This document shows, piece by piece, positions 46,866-56,340 of a stretch of 64,000 nt of DNA. The stretch is from Chitinophagaceae bacterium DXS (GTDB taxonomy: Bacteria > Bacteroidota > Bacteroidia > Chitinophagales > Chitinophagaceae), in contig CP128386.1 of assembly GCA_030345135.1 (NCBI GenBank), positions 3,187,677 through 3,251,676 on the forward strand, given 5' to 3'. Made by a program: the position numbers and the translations under genes. The notes beneath the pieces are model-generated. The model was given only the letters and a program-made list of their open reading frames with translations, ran no database searches and was not told the DNA's origin. Every line of letters begins with the position of its first letter. Within the stretch, counting starts at the first letter, position 1.

Positions 46866-48026
46866 ATGAAACACCTCAACATCTATATATCATTGTTTCT
46901 TGCGCTAACCTTCTCCAATTGCACGTCGGGAGCCAAGAACAAAAAGAAAGAAATTGTGAAGAAGGGTATTGCAGCGGACTCTCTTAAATCAAACATGTCC
47001 CCTGCAGTAGTCAAGGCTTACCATGATGCCATAGAAGCATACTATCAAAAGAATCTTGCTTCCAGGGGTTTTAATGGAAGCATACTGGTCGCTAAGGACG
47101 GTGTTATTCTTTTTGAGGCATACCGCGGTTTTGTAAACGTTCCCGCTAAAAAAGATTCGATTACGCAATACACCCCCTTCCATCTCGCTTCCATCTCAAA
47201 GACATTTACAGGAACTACAGTACTGAAGCTTTGGGAACAAGGAAGGATTTCGTTGTATGATTCTGTTCAAAAATTTTTTCCGCAGTTTCCTTACCATGGC
47301 ATTACTGTAAAAACATTGCTGGATCACAGGAGTGGCCTGCCCAATTATCTCCATTTTCTTGATAAAGGCTGGGACAGAAAGAAAAAAGCAACCAACCAGG
47401 ATGTGTTGGATTACATGATTGCGAATAAGCCCCCTGTTTCCAATTTGCCCAACAGGCATTTTCAATATTGCAACACGAATTACGTACTACTTGCATTAAT
47501 TATTGAAAAAGTAACGGGGACACCTTATCCGCAGTACATGAGAGATAGTGTATTTACGCCGCTTGGCATGACCAGCACGTTTGTGTTCTCTGCGCCTGAT
47601 ACGGCTAAGTATGTACCGACTTATAGCGCGGGCAACAGGCCATTCCCTATGGACCACTGCGATATTACCTACGGCGATAAAAATATCTATAGCACGGTGC
47701 GTGACATGCTTTTGTGGGATAAAGCATTATATGAGCATCGTTTCGTTTCCCAGAGCACACTGGATTCTGCTTTTACGGCAACAAGCAACGAACGAAAATC
47801 CATGCACAACTACGGTATGGGCTGGCGTTTATTTTATGATAAAGGCGATACCATTGTTTATCACAACGGCAAATGGCATGGAAGCAATACAGCTTTTACC
47901 AGGCTTGTTCAGCAGAAAGCCACGATCATTGCGCTCGGCAACAAGATCAATGGCAATATTTACCAGGTGAAGAATATGTCATATATTTTTAGCGGCGTGG
48001 TAAATGAAAGCGCCCTTGAGGAGTAG
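46866..48026 (+). CDS. Serine beta-lactamase-like (class C / esterase) lipoprotein
   Basis: Lipobox C19 in ALTFSNC, so anchored to a membrane. Penicillin-binding-protein/class C beta-lactamase fold with the nucleophile S109 and K112 in SISK and the second motif Y201-C-N203 (YxN). The third motif is probably HNGKWHG near 340 in place of KTG, as in many esterases of this family. Likely an esterase or peptidase acting outside the cytoplasm, not an antibiotic-resistance enzyme. 386 residues. Confidence 0.92.
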   Translation: MKHLNIYISLFLALTFSNCTSGAKNKKKEIVKKGIAADSLKSNMSPAVVKAYHDAIEAYYQKNLASRGFNGSILVAKDGVILFEAYRGFVNVPAKKDSITQYTPFHLASISKTFTGTTVLKLWEQGRISLYDSVQKFFPQFPYHGITVKTLLDHRSGLPNYLHFLDKGWDRKKKATNQDVLDYMIANKPPVSNLPNRHFQYCNTNYVLLALIIEKVTGTPYPQYMRDSVFTPLGMTSTFVFSAPDTAKYVPTYSAGNRPFPMDHCDITYGDKNIYSTVRDMLLWDKALYEHRFVSQSTLDSAFTATSNERKSMHNYGMGWRLFYDKGDTIVYHNGKWHGSNTAFTRLVQQKATIIALGNKINGNIYQVKNMSYIFSGVVNESALEE

Positions 48027-48215
48027 ACCGTAAGACGTGTAAGACATGTAAGACCGTAAGACGTGTAAGAGAGTAAGACAGTAAGAGGAGCGCTGTATGC
48101 GACTTTTTACTGTCTTATTTTTTTTATTATCTTACAAGGATTTATATTTTAAACGATCTTACGATCTTACGATCTTACGATCTTACGATCTTACGATCTT
48201 ACTGTCTTACGCGTC
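48027..48215. repeat. GTAAGAC microrepeat in both orientations
   Basis: GTAAGACGTGTAAGAC words run 48028-48085; after a 60-bp spacer their complement, ATCTTACGATCTTACG, runs 48145-48210 with six iterations of ACGATCTT. The block starts directly after the stop of the hydrolase and ends just before the nnr start. Confidence 0.85.
48073..48127 (+). terminator. Terminator formed by the GTAAGAC repeat
   Basis: GTAAGACAGTAA at 48073 pairs with TTACTGTCTTA at 48108-48117 (variable loop between), followed by 10 T. The repeat word itself builds the stem. Confidence 0.6.
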
Positions 48216-48220
48216 TTATT

Positions 48221-49702
48221 ATGAAATTGCTTTCTGCTCAACAGATCCATCAGTGGGATGCATTCACCATAATGCATGAACCGGTCGCTTCGATTGACCT
48301 TATGGAGCGCGCGGCGCAAAGTTGTACGGACTGGATAATTGAGAACAATCTTCATTCAAAAACAATCAGGATCTTTTGTGGTAAAGGCAACAATGGCGGA
48401 GACGGGCTGGCAATAGCAAGACAGTTGATTGAAAGAGGCGTCAATCCATCTGTATTTATATTAGAATTTGGTGCAAAGGGTACAGATGATTTTCAGACAA
48501 ATCTTAACCGGCTTCATCCACTCACAACGGAGATCTACTTTCTTCAATCAGAAGATTTTTTTCCTGAAATACAAAAAGAGGACCTGACGATAGATGCCTT
48601 ATTCGGTTCGGGCCTGAACAGACCACTTACAGGTTTAAGTGCATCTTTGGTTGACCATATTAATAATTCAGGAGCTGAGGTTATAGCGATTGATGTACCG
48701 AGCGGAATGTTTATTGATAAAAGCTCGTTGGGTAATCGCCTTATTAAGGCGACTTACACGCTTACCTTTCAATCCCTAAAACTCAATTTCCTTCTTGCAG
48801 AAAATGCAGTGTGGTTTGGATATGTGGAAGTGTTGGATATTAGATTGCACCATGCATTTTTGCAGGAAATTGATGCAGATTTTAATTTGCTTGACAAACA
48901 TTTTATATCCCGGCACCTTATCGATCGAAAACCTTTTTCGCACAAAGGCACTTTTGGACATGCGCTGCTAGTTGCTGGCAATAAAGGTAAAATGGGAGCT
49001 GCTGTATTAGCAGCAAGATCCTGTTTACGCACGGGCGTTGGCTTGTTGACTACTTTTATTCCAGAGGAAGCCTTGTCAATTATGCAGACGGCTGTTCCCG
49101 AAGCGATGGTATTGGTAAGAGGTGAAAATCCGGACCTGGATAAATACAACACATTAGGTATTGGCCCGGGATTAGGTACTGCTGACGATGCAGTGTCGCT
49201 TCTTAAAACAATGCTTGAAAAATATAGCCAGCCGGTCGTACTTGACGCTGATGCACTGAATATTATTTCAGGTAACAAGCAGCTGCTAAAGCAAGTTCCC
49301 CAAGGTTCCGTCTTAACACCGCACCCAAAAGAATTTGACCGTCTTTTTGGTGAAAGTCCAAATGATTTTGAGCGCCTTCAAAAAGCCATTGATGCGAGCA
49401 AAGAATATCCGTTGATCATCATTTTAAAAGGCCATTATTCTCTTGTTGCTCACAATGGCAAAGGTTGGTTCAATACCACAGGAAATGCAGGCATGGCCAC
49501 AGGAGGAACAGGTGATGTGTTAACAGGAATTATAACTTCTCTCCTTGCTCAAAAATATACCCCGTTTATTGCCGCATGCATTGGCGTGTATGTGCATGGA
49601 ATGGCGGGAGATCTTGCACTGGCGTATCAATCCGAAGAAAGCCTGTTGCCTTCTGACATTATTGAGGCATTGGGAACCGCATTTAATCAACTCCGTTCCT
49701 GA
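48221..49702 (+). CDS. nnr: Bifunctional NAD(P)H-hydrate epimerase / ADP-dependent NAD(P)H-hydrate dehydratase
   Basis: Repairs hydrated NADH and NADPH. The N-terminal epimerase (about 1-210) has GKGNNGGDGLAIARQL and DALFGSGLNRPLTG. The C-terminal ribokinase-like dehydratase (about 220-493) has GIGPGLG, VLDADALN, LTPHPKEFDRLFG and the active-site block GNAGMATGGTGDVLTG. The 493-aa length matches the fused type common in bacteria. It starts with ATGAAATTG next to the ACGATCTT repeat. Confidence 0.95.
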   Translation: MKLLSAQQIHQWDAFTIMHEPVASIDLMERAAQSCTDWIIENNLHSKTIRIFCGKGNNGGDGLAIARQLIERGVNPSVFILEFGAKGTDDFQTNLNRLHPLTTEIYFLQSEDFFPEIQKEDLTIDALFGSGLNRPLTGLSASLVDHINNSGAEVIAIDVPSGMFIDKSSLGNRLIKATYTLTFQSLKLNFLLAENAVWFGYVEVLDIRLHHAFLQEIDADFNLLDKHFISRHLIDRKPFSHKGTFGHALLVAGNKGKMGAAVLAARSCLRTGVGLLTTFIPEEALSIMQTAVPEAMVLVRGENPDLDKYNTLGIGPGLGTADDAVSLLKTMLEKYSQPVVLDADALNIISGNKQLLKQVPQGSVLTPHPKEFDRLFGESPNDFERLQKAIDASKEYPLIIILKGHYSLVAHNGKGWFNTTGNAGMATGGTGDVLTGIITSLLAQKYTPFIAACIGVYVHGMAGDLALAYQSEESLLPSDIIEALGTAFNQLRS

Positions 49703-49754
49703 TCAGGCATTAAGGAATCAATGCCGGTTCCTTAAAAAGAATTAAAATTTATCA

Positions 49755-49785
49755 AGTACGATTTACGAAGTACGAAGTACCTCAT
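49755..49785. repeat. CGAAGTACGAAGTAC microrepeat
   Basis: A short run of ACGAAGTACGAAGTAC between nnr and the FMN reductase gene; another member of the degenerate-word type seen elsewhere in the window. Confidence 0.55.
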
Positions 49786-49870
49786 TCCAGGTTGCTTTGT
49801 TTATCGTAACCTCTTAAGGAAACGACATTGATTAAGGAATAGTATTTGCAGCTCCAGACATAAACTTTGT

Positions 49871-50440
49871 ATGGCTGATATATTAATTGCAGGTATTTCA
49901 GGAAGTCTTAGAAAAGATTCTTACAACACTTTATTGCTGCACGCGGTGCAAAAATTATTACCGGACAATGTTGAAATGGAAATTTTGTCGGTGGCAGATC
50001 TTCCGCTCTACAATGCAGATCTGGATGTTCCCTCGGCGAAAGAAAGACCCGCTGCCGCAGCCGCATTCAGAGACGGCCTGACAAGAGCTAATGGTATTTT
50101 GTTTGTTTCACCTGAATACAATTATTCTATACCCGGCGGGCTAAAAAATGCAATCGACTGGGCCTCACGTGGGGAAGATTCTCCCATGATACGCAAGCCG
50201 GTGTCCGTTATGGGTGCAACGCCCGGCATGTGGGGCACGGTAAGAATGCAGCTTGCATTTCATGCTGTTTTTCAATATCTGAATATGATCCCTGTATATA
50301 AGCCGGAAATACTGGTTGCGCAGGCAAATAAAAAGTTTACAGATAAAGGTGAATTTACCGATGAAGTAGCGAAAGAGCTTATTAAAAAGAATCTTGAAAA
50401 TCTAAAAGCACTCATTCTGAAGTCGGCACAAACGCTGTAA
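49871..50440 (+). CDS. NAD(P)H-dependent FMN reductase (flavodoxin-like)
   Basis: 189 residues. The flavin phosphate loop GSLRKDSYN near residue 11 and the block SPEYNYSIPGGLKNAIDW near 80-95 are typical of the NADPH-dependent FMN reductase/chromate-reductase family, which reduces quinones or flavin. Cytoplasmic. It is 44 nt upstream of the amine oxidase start, so both may share a transcript. Confidence 0.93.
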   Translation: MADILIAGISGSLRKDSYNTLLLHAVQKLLPDNVEMEILSVADLPLYNADLDVPSAKERPAAAAAFRDGLTRANGILFVSPEYNYSIPGGLKNAIDWASRGEDSPMIRKPVSVMGATPGMWGTVRMQLAFHAVFQYLNMIPVYKPEILVAQANKKFTDKGEFTDEVAKELIKKNLENLKALILKSAQTL

Positions 50441-50484
50441 TTTACACTGCTAACCAATCGGCACTTTAGTCTTTGGTTCTTTGT

Positions 50485-51780
50485 ATGAAGGAAGAAACGA
50501 TCATAATAATCGGCGCGGGAGCTGCAGGGCTTCTCGCCGCTAAGGAATTGTCCTCATCCGGTTTTAAAGTGATTATACTTGAGGCTGCGGGATATGTTGG
50601 TGGAAGGATAAAAACTACAACCGATGTTTCATTTGAACACCTGCTTGAAGAGGGAGCCGAATTTGTTCATGGCAAACTGCCGTTGACACTGCAGTTGTTG
50701 AAAGAAGCAAAAATTTCATTTCACCGTACTAAAGGGAAAATGCTCCGCAACACTAATGGAAGATGGCACGAACAGCATGAAATAATTGAAGGATCGGACC
50801 GGCTAATGGCAAAGATGCACGAATACAAACATGATGTAACACTTTCCACATTTCTTGAAGAAAACTTCAGGGATGCGAAGTACGAGCCGCTAAGAAGATC
50901 AGTTCAAAAATTTGCTGAAGGGTTTGATCTTGCCGACATACAACAGGTCAGCATGTTTGCCTTAAGAGATGAATGGGAAAAGGAAGAAGGTGATCAATAC
51001 AGAATTGAAAACGGCTACGCTCAATTAACAGATTTCCTGGCAAAACAGTGTATAGCTAATGGGGCGACTATCCACATATCATCTGTAGCAAACAAAATTT
51101 CATGGAAGAAAGATGAAGTGCTGATCACTACCACTACCGGTGAATATTTTACAGCGTCAAAAGTAATTGTAACTGTTTCCCTGGGTGTATTGTCTGCCAC
51201 CGGAGAAAAACATAACGTACTGGCATTTATGCCGGCAATCGATAACTACCTTAAAGCTGCACAGGAAATAGGTTTCGGTTCAGTCACAAAAATATTTCTG
51301 CGGTTTAGCGAGCCGTTCTGGAACAAAGACACCGGCTTTATACTAAGTGAGGAAGCTGTTCCAACCTGGTGGACGCAATTGCCCCGCACAGATGCTTTGC
51401 TTACCGGCTGGCTACCTTCAACATCTGCAGTTGCTTTAAATAAATTAACAGAGCCGGAGTTGATCGAGTTGTCCATGCAGTCTTTAGCGAATATTTTTTC
51501 GCTTGAAGTTTCTTTTTTAAAACAGCGGCTGATAAGTCATAAAGTAAGCCGCTGGCAGACTTTCCCATTTACCAAAGGAGCTTATAGCTATGCTAAAGTG
51601 CAAAGTATTCAGGCAAGACAATTATTGAATACACCTTTGGAGAACACTGTCTTCTTTGCAGGTGAAGGTGTGTATGACGGCGAGTATCCCGGTACTGTAG
51701 AAGCGGCCCTTGTAAGCGGACAAAATGTTGCTGACAAAATAAGAGCCCTTAAGCTTTCAGCTTTGGGCTTTCAGCTTTGA
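50485..51780 (+). CDS. FAD-dependent amine oxidase
   Basis: A Rossmann FAD-binding start G10-A-G12-A-A-G15 (IIGAGAAGLLAA), then LEAAGYVGGRI, the ATG-type motif VTVSLGVLSATG and the FAD-binding end FFAGEGVYDGEYPGTVEAAL of flavin monoamine oxidases. The ATG at 50485 is preferred over a TTG at 50473. The last nine codons (K423-L431) are written by an AGCTTTCAGCTTTGGG repeat (51751-51786) that carries on past the TGA, so the protein end may be a later addition. Substrate unknown. 431 residues. Confidence 0.92.
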   Translation: MKEETIIIIGAGAAGLLAAKELSSSGFKVIILEAAGYVGGRIKTTTDVSFEHLLEEGAEFVHGKLPLTLQLLKEAKISFHRTKGKMLRNTNGRWHEQHEIIEGSDRLMAKMHEYKHDVTLSTFLEENFRDAKYEPLRRSVQKFAEGFDLADIQQVSMFALRDEWEKEEGDQYRIENGYAQLTDFLAKQCIANGATIHISSVANKISWKKDEVLITTTTGEYFTASKVIVTVSLGVLSATGEKHNVLAFMPAIDNYLKAAQEIGFGSVTKIFLRFSEPFWNKDTGFILSEEAVPTWWTQLPRTDALLTGWLPSTSAVALNKLTEPELIELSMQSLANIFSLEVSFLKQRLISHKVSRWQTFPFTKGAYSYAKVQSIQARQLLNTPLENTVFFAGEGVYDGEYPGTVEAALVSGQNVADKIRALKLSALGFQL

Positions 51781-51822
51781 GCTTTTCCCTAACTTCACGT
51801 CATTCATTTACCTGGTCTTAAT

Positions 51823-52410
51823 ATGAAAAAAATATTTGCATTCATCATCGTCATTCAATGCATCATCTCCTGTTCTTCACCCAAACACAAATATCCCCTC
51901 ATAGTTATTCAAACAAATGCAGGAGATATTGAGGCTGAACTTTACCAGGATAAGGCACCTCAAAGTGTGAATGCTTTTCTTTCGTATGTTGACAAACAAT
52001 ATTATAAAGCAAGTTCTTTTTACAGGATACTGAATGATGACAATCAACCCTCCAATGCGCCTAAATCGGAACTAATACAGGGAGGTCTCTGGCAATCAAA
52101 TTATACAAAAGCCAGAAGCCTTCCAGGCATTCCTCATGAAACCACAAAACAAACCGGCCTTTTGCACAAAGATGGGACCCTGTCGCTTGCCCGCAGAGAA
52201 CCCGGCACAGCTACCACCGAATTTTTTATTTGTGTAGGTGATCAACCCGGCTTCGATTTTGGCGGTGAAAATAATCCTGACGGCCAGGGATATGCTGCGT
52301 TTGGCAAAGTGATCAAAGGAATGGATGTTGTAAAAAAAATCTATAACCGCCCCGAAAATGACCAGATCTTTACGCCACCGGTTACGATTTTCAATATCGT
52401 CAGAAAATAA
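51823..52410 (+). CDS. Cyclophilin-type peptidyl-prolyl isomerase lipoprotein
   Basis: Lipobox C17 in QCIISCSS; 195 residues. Cyclophilin blocks: GDIEAELYQDKAPQSVNAF, FYRILND, LIQGG, GTLSLARREPGTATTEFFIC and GYAAFGKVIKGMDVVKKI. It probably assists folding outside the cytoplasm. The catalytic Arg in FYRIL and the GTATTEFFI motif are kept. Confidence 0.94.
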   Translation: MKKIFAFIIVIQCIISCSSPKHKYPLIVIQTNAGDIEAELYQDKAPQSVNAFLSYVDKQYYKASSFYRILNDDNQPSNAPKSELIQGGLWQSNYTKARSLPGIPHETTKQTGLLHKDGTLSLARREPGTATTEFFICVGDQPGFDFGGENNPDGQGYAAFGKVIKGMDVVKKIYNRPENDQIFTPPVTIFNIVRK

Positions 52411-53245
52411 ATTCAGATCGCTGATTTGATGATCGCTGATGGCTGATTTAAGATCGCTGATCTGAGGATGTCAGATGGCTGATCTAATGAAGTCTGCCTG
52501 TGCTTTCATGATCAGAAGTGAGCGTCTCGTAACTGGTAGTCTCTTCCTTACTGATAGCTAATAGCTAATAGCTGATGGCTGATATTTAATAGATAAAGCC
52601 TGTCTGTGCATTCATGATGGGGGAGTAATTATTTCTTATTTAGCAGTTTTTTTTCTTGCTGATAGCTCATAGCTGACAGCTGACGGCTGCTTTAAGAATG
52701 GCTGATATTTAATTGATAAAGCCTGTCTGTGCATTCATGATGGGGAAGTAATTATTTCTTATTTAGCAGTTTTTTTTCTTGCTGATAGCTCATAGCTGAC
52801 AGCTGACGGCTGCTTTAAGAATGGCTGATATTTAATAGATAAAGCCCGTCTGTGCATTCATGATGGGGAAGTAATTATTTCTTATTTAACAGTTTTTTTC
52901 TTGCTGATAGCTCATAGCTGACAGCTGATGGCTGCTTTAAGAATGGCTGATGTTTAATAGATAAAGCCTGTCTGTGCATTCATAATGGGGAAGTAATTAT
53001 TTCTTATTTAGCAGTTTTTTTTCTTGCTGATAGCTCATAGCTGACAGCTCATAGCTACTCGCTGATGTCTGATTTGACGAAGCCTGTTTATGATTTCCTA
53101 ATAGAAAGTGAGATTTGAATTTCGAAGATACCTTACACCTTACACCTGATACCTTACACCTTACACCTTACACCTGATACCTTACACCTTACACCTGATA
53201 CCTGATACCTTATGCCTGAGCGCTGATAGCTCACAGCTGACAGCT
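52411..53245. repeat. AGCTGATAGCTGA microrepeats, four 122-123-bp tandem units and CACCTTACACC words
   Basis: No gene in 835 bp. After degenerate GATCGCTGAT words, four units of 122-123 bp follow (TGTCTG or CGTCTG anchors at 52601, 52724, 52847 and 52969); each has AAGTAATTATTTCTTATTTA, a T-run and an AGCTCATAGCTGACAGC run. Then CACCTTACACCTGATACC words (53129-53213) and a final AGCTGACAGCT. Almost identical copies indicate recent expansion. Confidence 0.88.
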
Positions 53246-53405
53246 AAAAAAAAAGAGGCTCAAGAATAAGCCTCTCTGTAACCCTTCATAAACAATCCAT
53301 ACCCCTATGGATAGTACTTTTAGTAACTTTGATGATTTAAAATTAAAAAACAATTAAAAGCAAAACGCATTTTATTTGGTCTTTAAGCATTTAAAATCGG
53401 TAGAC
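53246..53405 (-). ncRNA. Candidate small RNA on the minus strand
   Basis: A strong intrinsic terminator for the minus strand lies at 53246-53275: stem AGAGGCT / AGCCTCT (53269-53275 with 53254-53260) and nine A on the plus strand as U-tract. No minus-strand gene precedes it. Promoter-like boxes sit at 53432-53434 (TTG) and 53406-53413 (AATCTTTG, one base off TAnnTTTG) with an 18-nt spacer, so a transcript of about 155 nt from near 53400 is expected. The region has no good reading frame. It lies just before hppA on the opposite strand. Confidence 0.4.
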
Positions 53406-53551
53406 CAAAGATTATCATCGCTTAGTGATACCAAACAACTCGGCCAGTACAATTTATATACCCCTGAAAGCACTTATCAAGACTTTATTCCCAAAAAAAT
53501 TGGTCATACATCAAAATAATATCATTTTTAACATTTATTGGTTTTCCCCCT

Positions 53552-53559
53552 TATTTTTG
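53552..53559 (+). promoter_or_regulatory. -7-like box of hppA
   Basis: TATTTTTG followed by TCGAC, an exact TAnnTTTG match 29 nt before the ATG at 53589. The promoter of the hydrolase at 46866 has nearly the same box and flank (TATTTTTGCCGAC). No TTG at the -33 position is seen. Confidence 0.5.
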
Positions 53560-53588
53560 TCGACCTTATAATTTTTTTTAAAACTCTT

Positions 53589-55814
53589 ATGTACTTGCTT
53601 ATGAACAATTTGTTTTACGCTGTACCGGCAATGGGTGTCATCGGACTTATCTATACCCTCGCCAAATATAAATGGGTATCAAAACAGGATGCCGGAAACG
53701 ACCGTATGAAAGAAATCAGCAAATACATAGCTGAAGGAGCCATGGCCTTTTTGAGGGCTGAGTGGAAAATTCTGTCTTACTTCGTAATCATCGTCGCAAT
53801 ATTATTAGGCGTAATGGCCAGCAGCAATCCTTCTTCTCACTGGATGATCGCAGTTGCCTTTGTACTCGGCGCCGTTTTAAGTGCTACCGCGGGCTATATC
53901 GGGATGAGTGTAGCAACAAAAGCCAATGTTCGCACCGCACATGCAGCGCGCACCAGTCTTTCCAACGCTTTAAAAGTTTCTTTTACTGGCGGATCAGTAA
54001 TGGGATTAGGCGTTGCCGGTCTTGCAGTATTAGGATTGGGCGGTTTATTCATCGTTCTTAAACAAATCTTTGCTCCTGAATCTGCTGCTAATTCGGAAGA
54101 TATGATCAGAACCATCGAGGTGCTTACCGGCTTTTCTTTAGGAGCTGAATCAATCGCTTTGTTTGCGCGTGTGGGTGGTGGTATATATACCAAAGCTGCG
54201 GACGTTGGAGCTGACCTTGTTGGTAAAGTTGAAGCTGGTATTCCGGAAGATGATCCGCGTAACCCGGCAACTATTGCTGACAACGTGGGAGATAACGTAG
54301 GTGACGTTGCGGGTATGGGCGCCGACTTGTTTGGCTCTTATGTAGCAACAGTTCTGGCCACAATGGTATTAGGCCAGGAAACACAATCTACTGATAGCTT
54401 CGGAGGTTTTGCTCCTATCCTTCTTCCAATGTTAATCGCTGGTGTTGGTATCATATTTTCAATTATCGGGACCTTGTTTGTAAAAATCAGCGAATCTGCA
54501 GGTATCCATACTGGTGTTGTTCAAAAAGCATTGAACATGGGTAACTGGGGATCGATTATTCTTACTGCACTTGCATGTATTGGCCTGGTTAACTACGTTC
54601 TTCCGGAAACGATGACCCTGCGTGGCGTTGAGTTTACTAAATGGGGTGTTCTGGGTGCAATTGCGGTGGGTTTGGCAGTAGGTACCTTAATGAGCATTAT
54701 TACAGAATTCTATACAGCAATGGGCAAACGCCCCGTACTTTCAATCATTCGTCAGTCCGGCACCGGTCATGCAACAAACGTAATCGGAGGTCTTGCGGTT
54801 GGTATGGAATCTACATTCCTGCCAATTCTTGTATTAGCTGCGGGTATCTGGGGTTCTTACGAGTGTGCAGGTTTATACGGTGTATCTATAGCAGCAGCAG
54901 GTATGATGGCCACAACGGCAATGCAGCTTGCAATTGATGCGTTCGGTCCTATTGCTGATAACGCAGGTGGTATTGCAGAAATGAGTGAGCTTCCAAAAGA
55001 AGTTCGTGAAAAAACTGACGTACTTGATGCGGTAGGAAACACTACGGCTGCTACAGGTAAAGGTTTTGCAATTGCCTCTGCAGCATTAACTGCGCTGGCT
55101 TTGTTCGCTGCATTTGTTGGTGTTGCAGGTATCCAGGGCATTGATATTTACAAGGCAAAAGTATTGGCCAGCTTATTTGTTGGTGGTATGATTCCTTTTA
55201 TATTTTCTTCTCTTGCTATTCGCGCCGTAGGACAGGCTGCCATGGCAATGGTTGAAGAAGTTCGCCGCCAGTTCCGCACAATTCCGGGTATTATGGAAGG
55301 CACCGGAAAACCAGAATATGATAAATGCGTTGCCATCTCTACAGATGCTTCCATCAAAAAAATGATGTTGCCAGGCGCTATTGCAATCATTTCCCCATTA
55401 TTGGTTGGCTTCTTATTAGGTCCTGAAGCACTGGGCGGTTTCCTTGCCGGTGCAACCGTGTCTGGTGTATTGATGGGCATTTTCCAGAACAACGCTGGTG
55501 GTGCATGGGATAATGCGAAAAAATCATTTGAAAAGGGCGTTGACATCAACGGCGTGATGCACTACAAAAAATCAGATCCGCACAAAGCTTCTGTAACAGG
55601 TGATACTGTTGGTGATCCGTTTAAAGATACATCCGGCCCATCAATGAATATCCTGATCAAATTAATGTCAATTGTTTCACTGGTTATCGCTCCTACCCTG
55701 GCTCAGATCCATCATACAAAAGAAGGAATGGCAGGAAAGCAATCAGAAACAAAGTCGCACAACACATCTGCCACACAAAAGAAAGCGGCGGATAATACAG
55801 TTGTATTCAAATAG
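53589..55814 (+). CDS. hppA: Membrane-bound proton/sodium-translocating pyrophosphatase
   Basis: Hydrolyses cytoplasmic pyrophosphate and pumps H+ or Na+ across the inner membrane. About 16 membrane segments. Catalytic block [20 protein letters not shown] and [17 protein letters not shown] are intact. The [10 protein letters not shown] motif has Ala at position 487 where K+-independent enzymes have Lys, so it belongs to the K+-dependent group. The frame is open to a TTG at 53538, but that start would place the promoter box in the coding region; ATG 53589 (or 53601) is better. The C-terminus has a polar tail of about 30 residues ([14 protein letters not shown]) beyond the last membrane helix. 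Confidence 0.97.
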   Translation: MYLLMNNLFYAVPAMGVIGLIYTLAKYKWVSKQDAGNDRMKEISKYIAEGAMAFLRAEWKILSYFVIIVAILLGVMASSNPSSHWMIAVAFVLGAVLSATAGYIGMSVATKANVRTAHAARTSLSNALKVSFTGGSVMGLGVAGLAVLGLGGLFIVLKQIFAPESAANSEDMIRTIEVLTGFSLGAESIALFARVGGGIYTKAADVGADLVGKVEAGIPEDDPRNPATIADNVGDNVGDVAGMGADLFGSYVATVLATMVLGQETQSTDSFGGFAPILLPMLIAGVGIIFSIIGTLFVKISESAGIHTGVVQKALNMGNWGSIILTALACIGLVNYVLPETMTLRGVEFTKWGVLGAIAVGLAVGTLMSIITEFYTAMGKRPVLSIIRQSGTGHATNVIGGLAVGMESTFLPILVLAAGIWGSYECAGLYGVSIAAAGMMATTAMQLAIDAFGPIADNAGGIAEMSELPKEVREKTDVLDAVGNTTAATGKGFAIASAALTALALFAAFVGVAGIQGIDIYKAKVLASLFVGGMIPFIFSSLAIRAVGQAAMAMVEEVRRQFRTIPGIMEGTGKPEYDKCVAISTDASIKKMMLPGAIAIISPLLVGFLLGPEALGGFLAGATVSGVLMGIFQNNAGGAWDNAKKSFEKGVDINGVMHYKKSDPHKASVTGDTVGDPFKDTSGPSMNILIKLMSIVSLVIAPTLAQIHHTKEGMAGKQSETKSHNTSATQKKAADNTVVFK

Positions 55815-55831
55815 ACTCGAACATATCAATG

Positions 55832-55860
55832 AAAAAAAGCTGCTATAAGCAGCTTTTTTT
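55832..55860. terminator. Bidirectional terminator after hppA
   Basis: Stem AAAAAAAGCTGCT / AGCAGCTTTTTTT (55832-55844 with 55848-55860), loop ATA. It serves hppA on the plus strand and the 65-aa gene on the minus strand. Confidence 0.93.
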
Positions 55861-55886
55861 ATGCATGTTGCCTGTTCATCAATAGT

Positions 55887-56084
55887 TTACAGAACAAACT
55901 TCTTTCTCGAAATCCTTGGTCTTCTTAACCGGTGTACTTGCCATAGATCTGCTGGTCCGAAGATCTTCATTGTTTTCACTACATCGTCTAATGCGATTGT
56001 TTCTTCTACCATTGGCCTTGAAGCCAGTTCTTTCAGGGTTTCATTTTCCATGAATAACACGGAAAGGTTAGCGTTGCTTTTCAT
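55887..56084 (-). CDS. Small hypothetical protein (65 aa)
   Basis: Encoded opposite to its neighbours, between the bidirectional terminator and the DUF4197 gene. The start ATGAAAAGC follows an A-rich stretch (CTTTAAAAA) of the kind seen at other starts, and the downstream terminator fits. An acidic N-terminal half (ENETLKELASRPMVEETIALDDVV) and a basic end (RLRRPRISRKKF) are seen. Family not recognised. An overlapping plus-strand frame exists but has a poorer start context. Confidence 0.5.
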   Translation of the reverse strand: MKSNANLSVLFMENETLKELASRPMVEETIALDDVVKTMKIFGPADLWQVHRLRRPRISRKKFVL

Positions 56085-56340
56085 TTTTTAAAGTGTTTAG
56101 ATTGAAAAATAATACGGCGATCCCGGCAAATTCACAGGGTTTGTTTGTGTTTTCTCCCGCACATTTTACGATGTTTCACATCAACCTCAAATCCTGATTC
56201 CGTATTTCGAGCGCAAAGATAATGTCCTGTTTTTTTTCCACTCAAACCCTTTGGTACAAACGGTTTTAAAAAAGTACGACCGGATTATACAGATGATATT
56301 ACTTTGCGGCAAATTTTTTGATATGCACCATAAAATGGCT

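Noticed and set aside
52560-53050. CRISPR-like array (regularly spaced repeats)
   Set aside because: The whole 122-123-bp unit is repeated, with no unique spacers, and no cas genes are present. The same holds for the 55-bp units at 44286.
53538-53588. TTG start of hppA adding 17 residues
   Set aside because: The added part covers the -7 promoter box and is not part of the pyrophosphatase family N-terminus.
56251-56340. Longer DUF4197 protein
   Set aside because: The extension would place the lipobox at residue 47, inside the protein; the ATG pair at 56341/56344 gives a normal lipoprotein signal.
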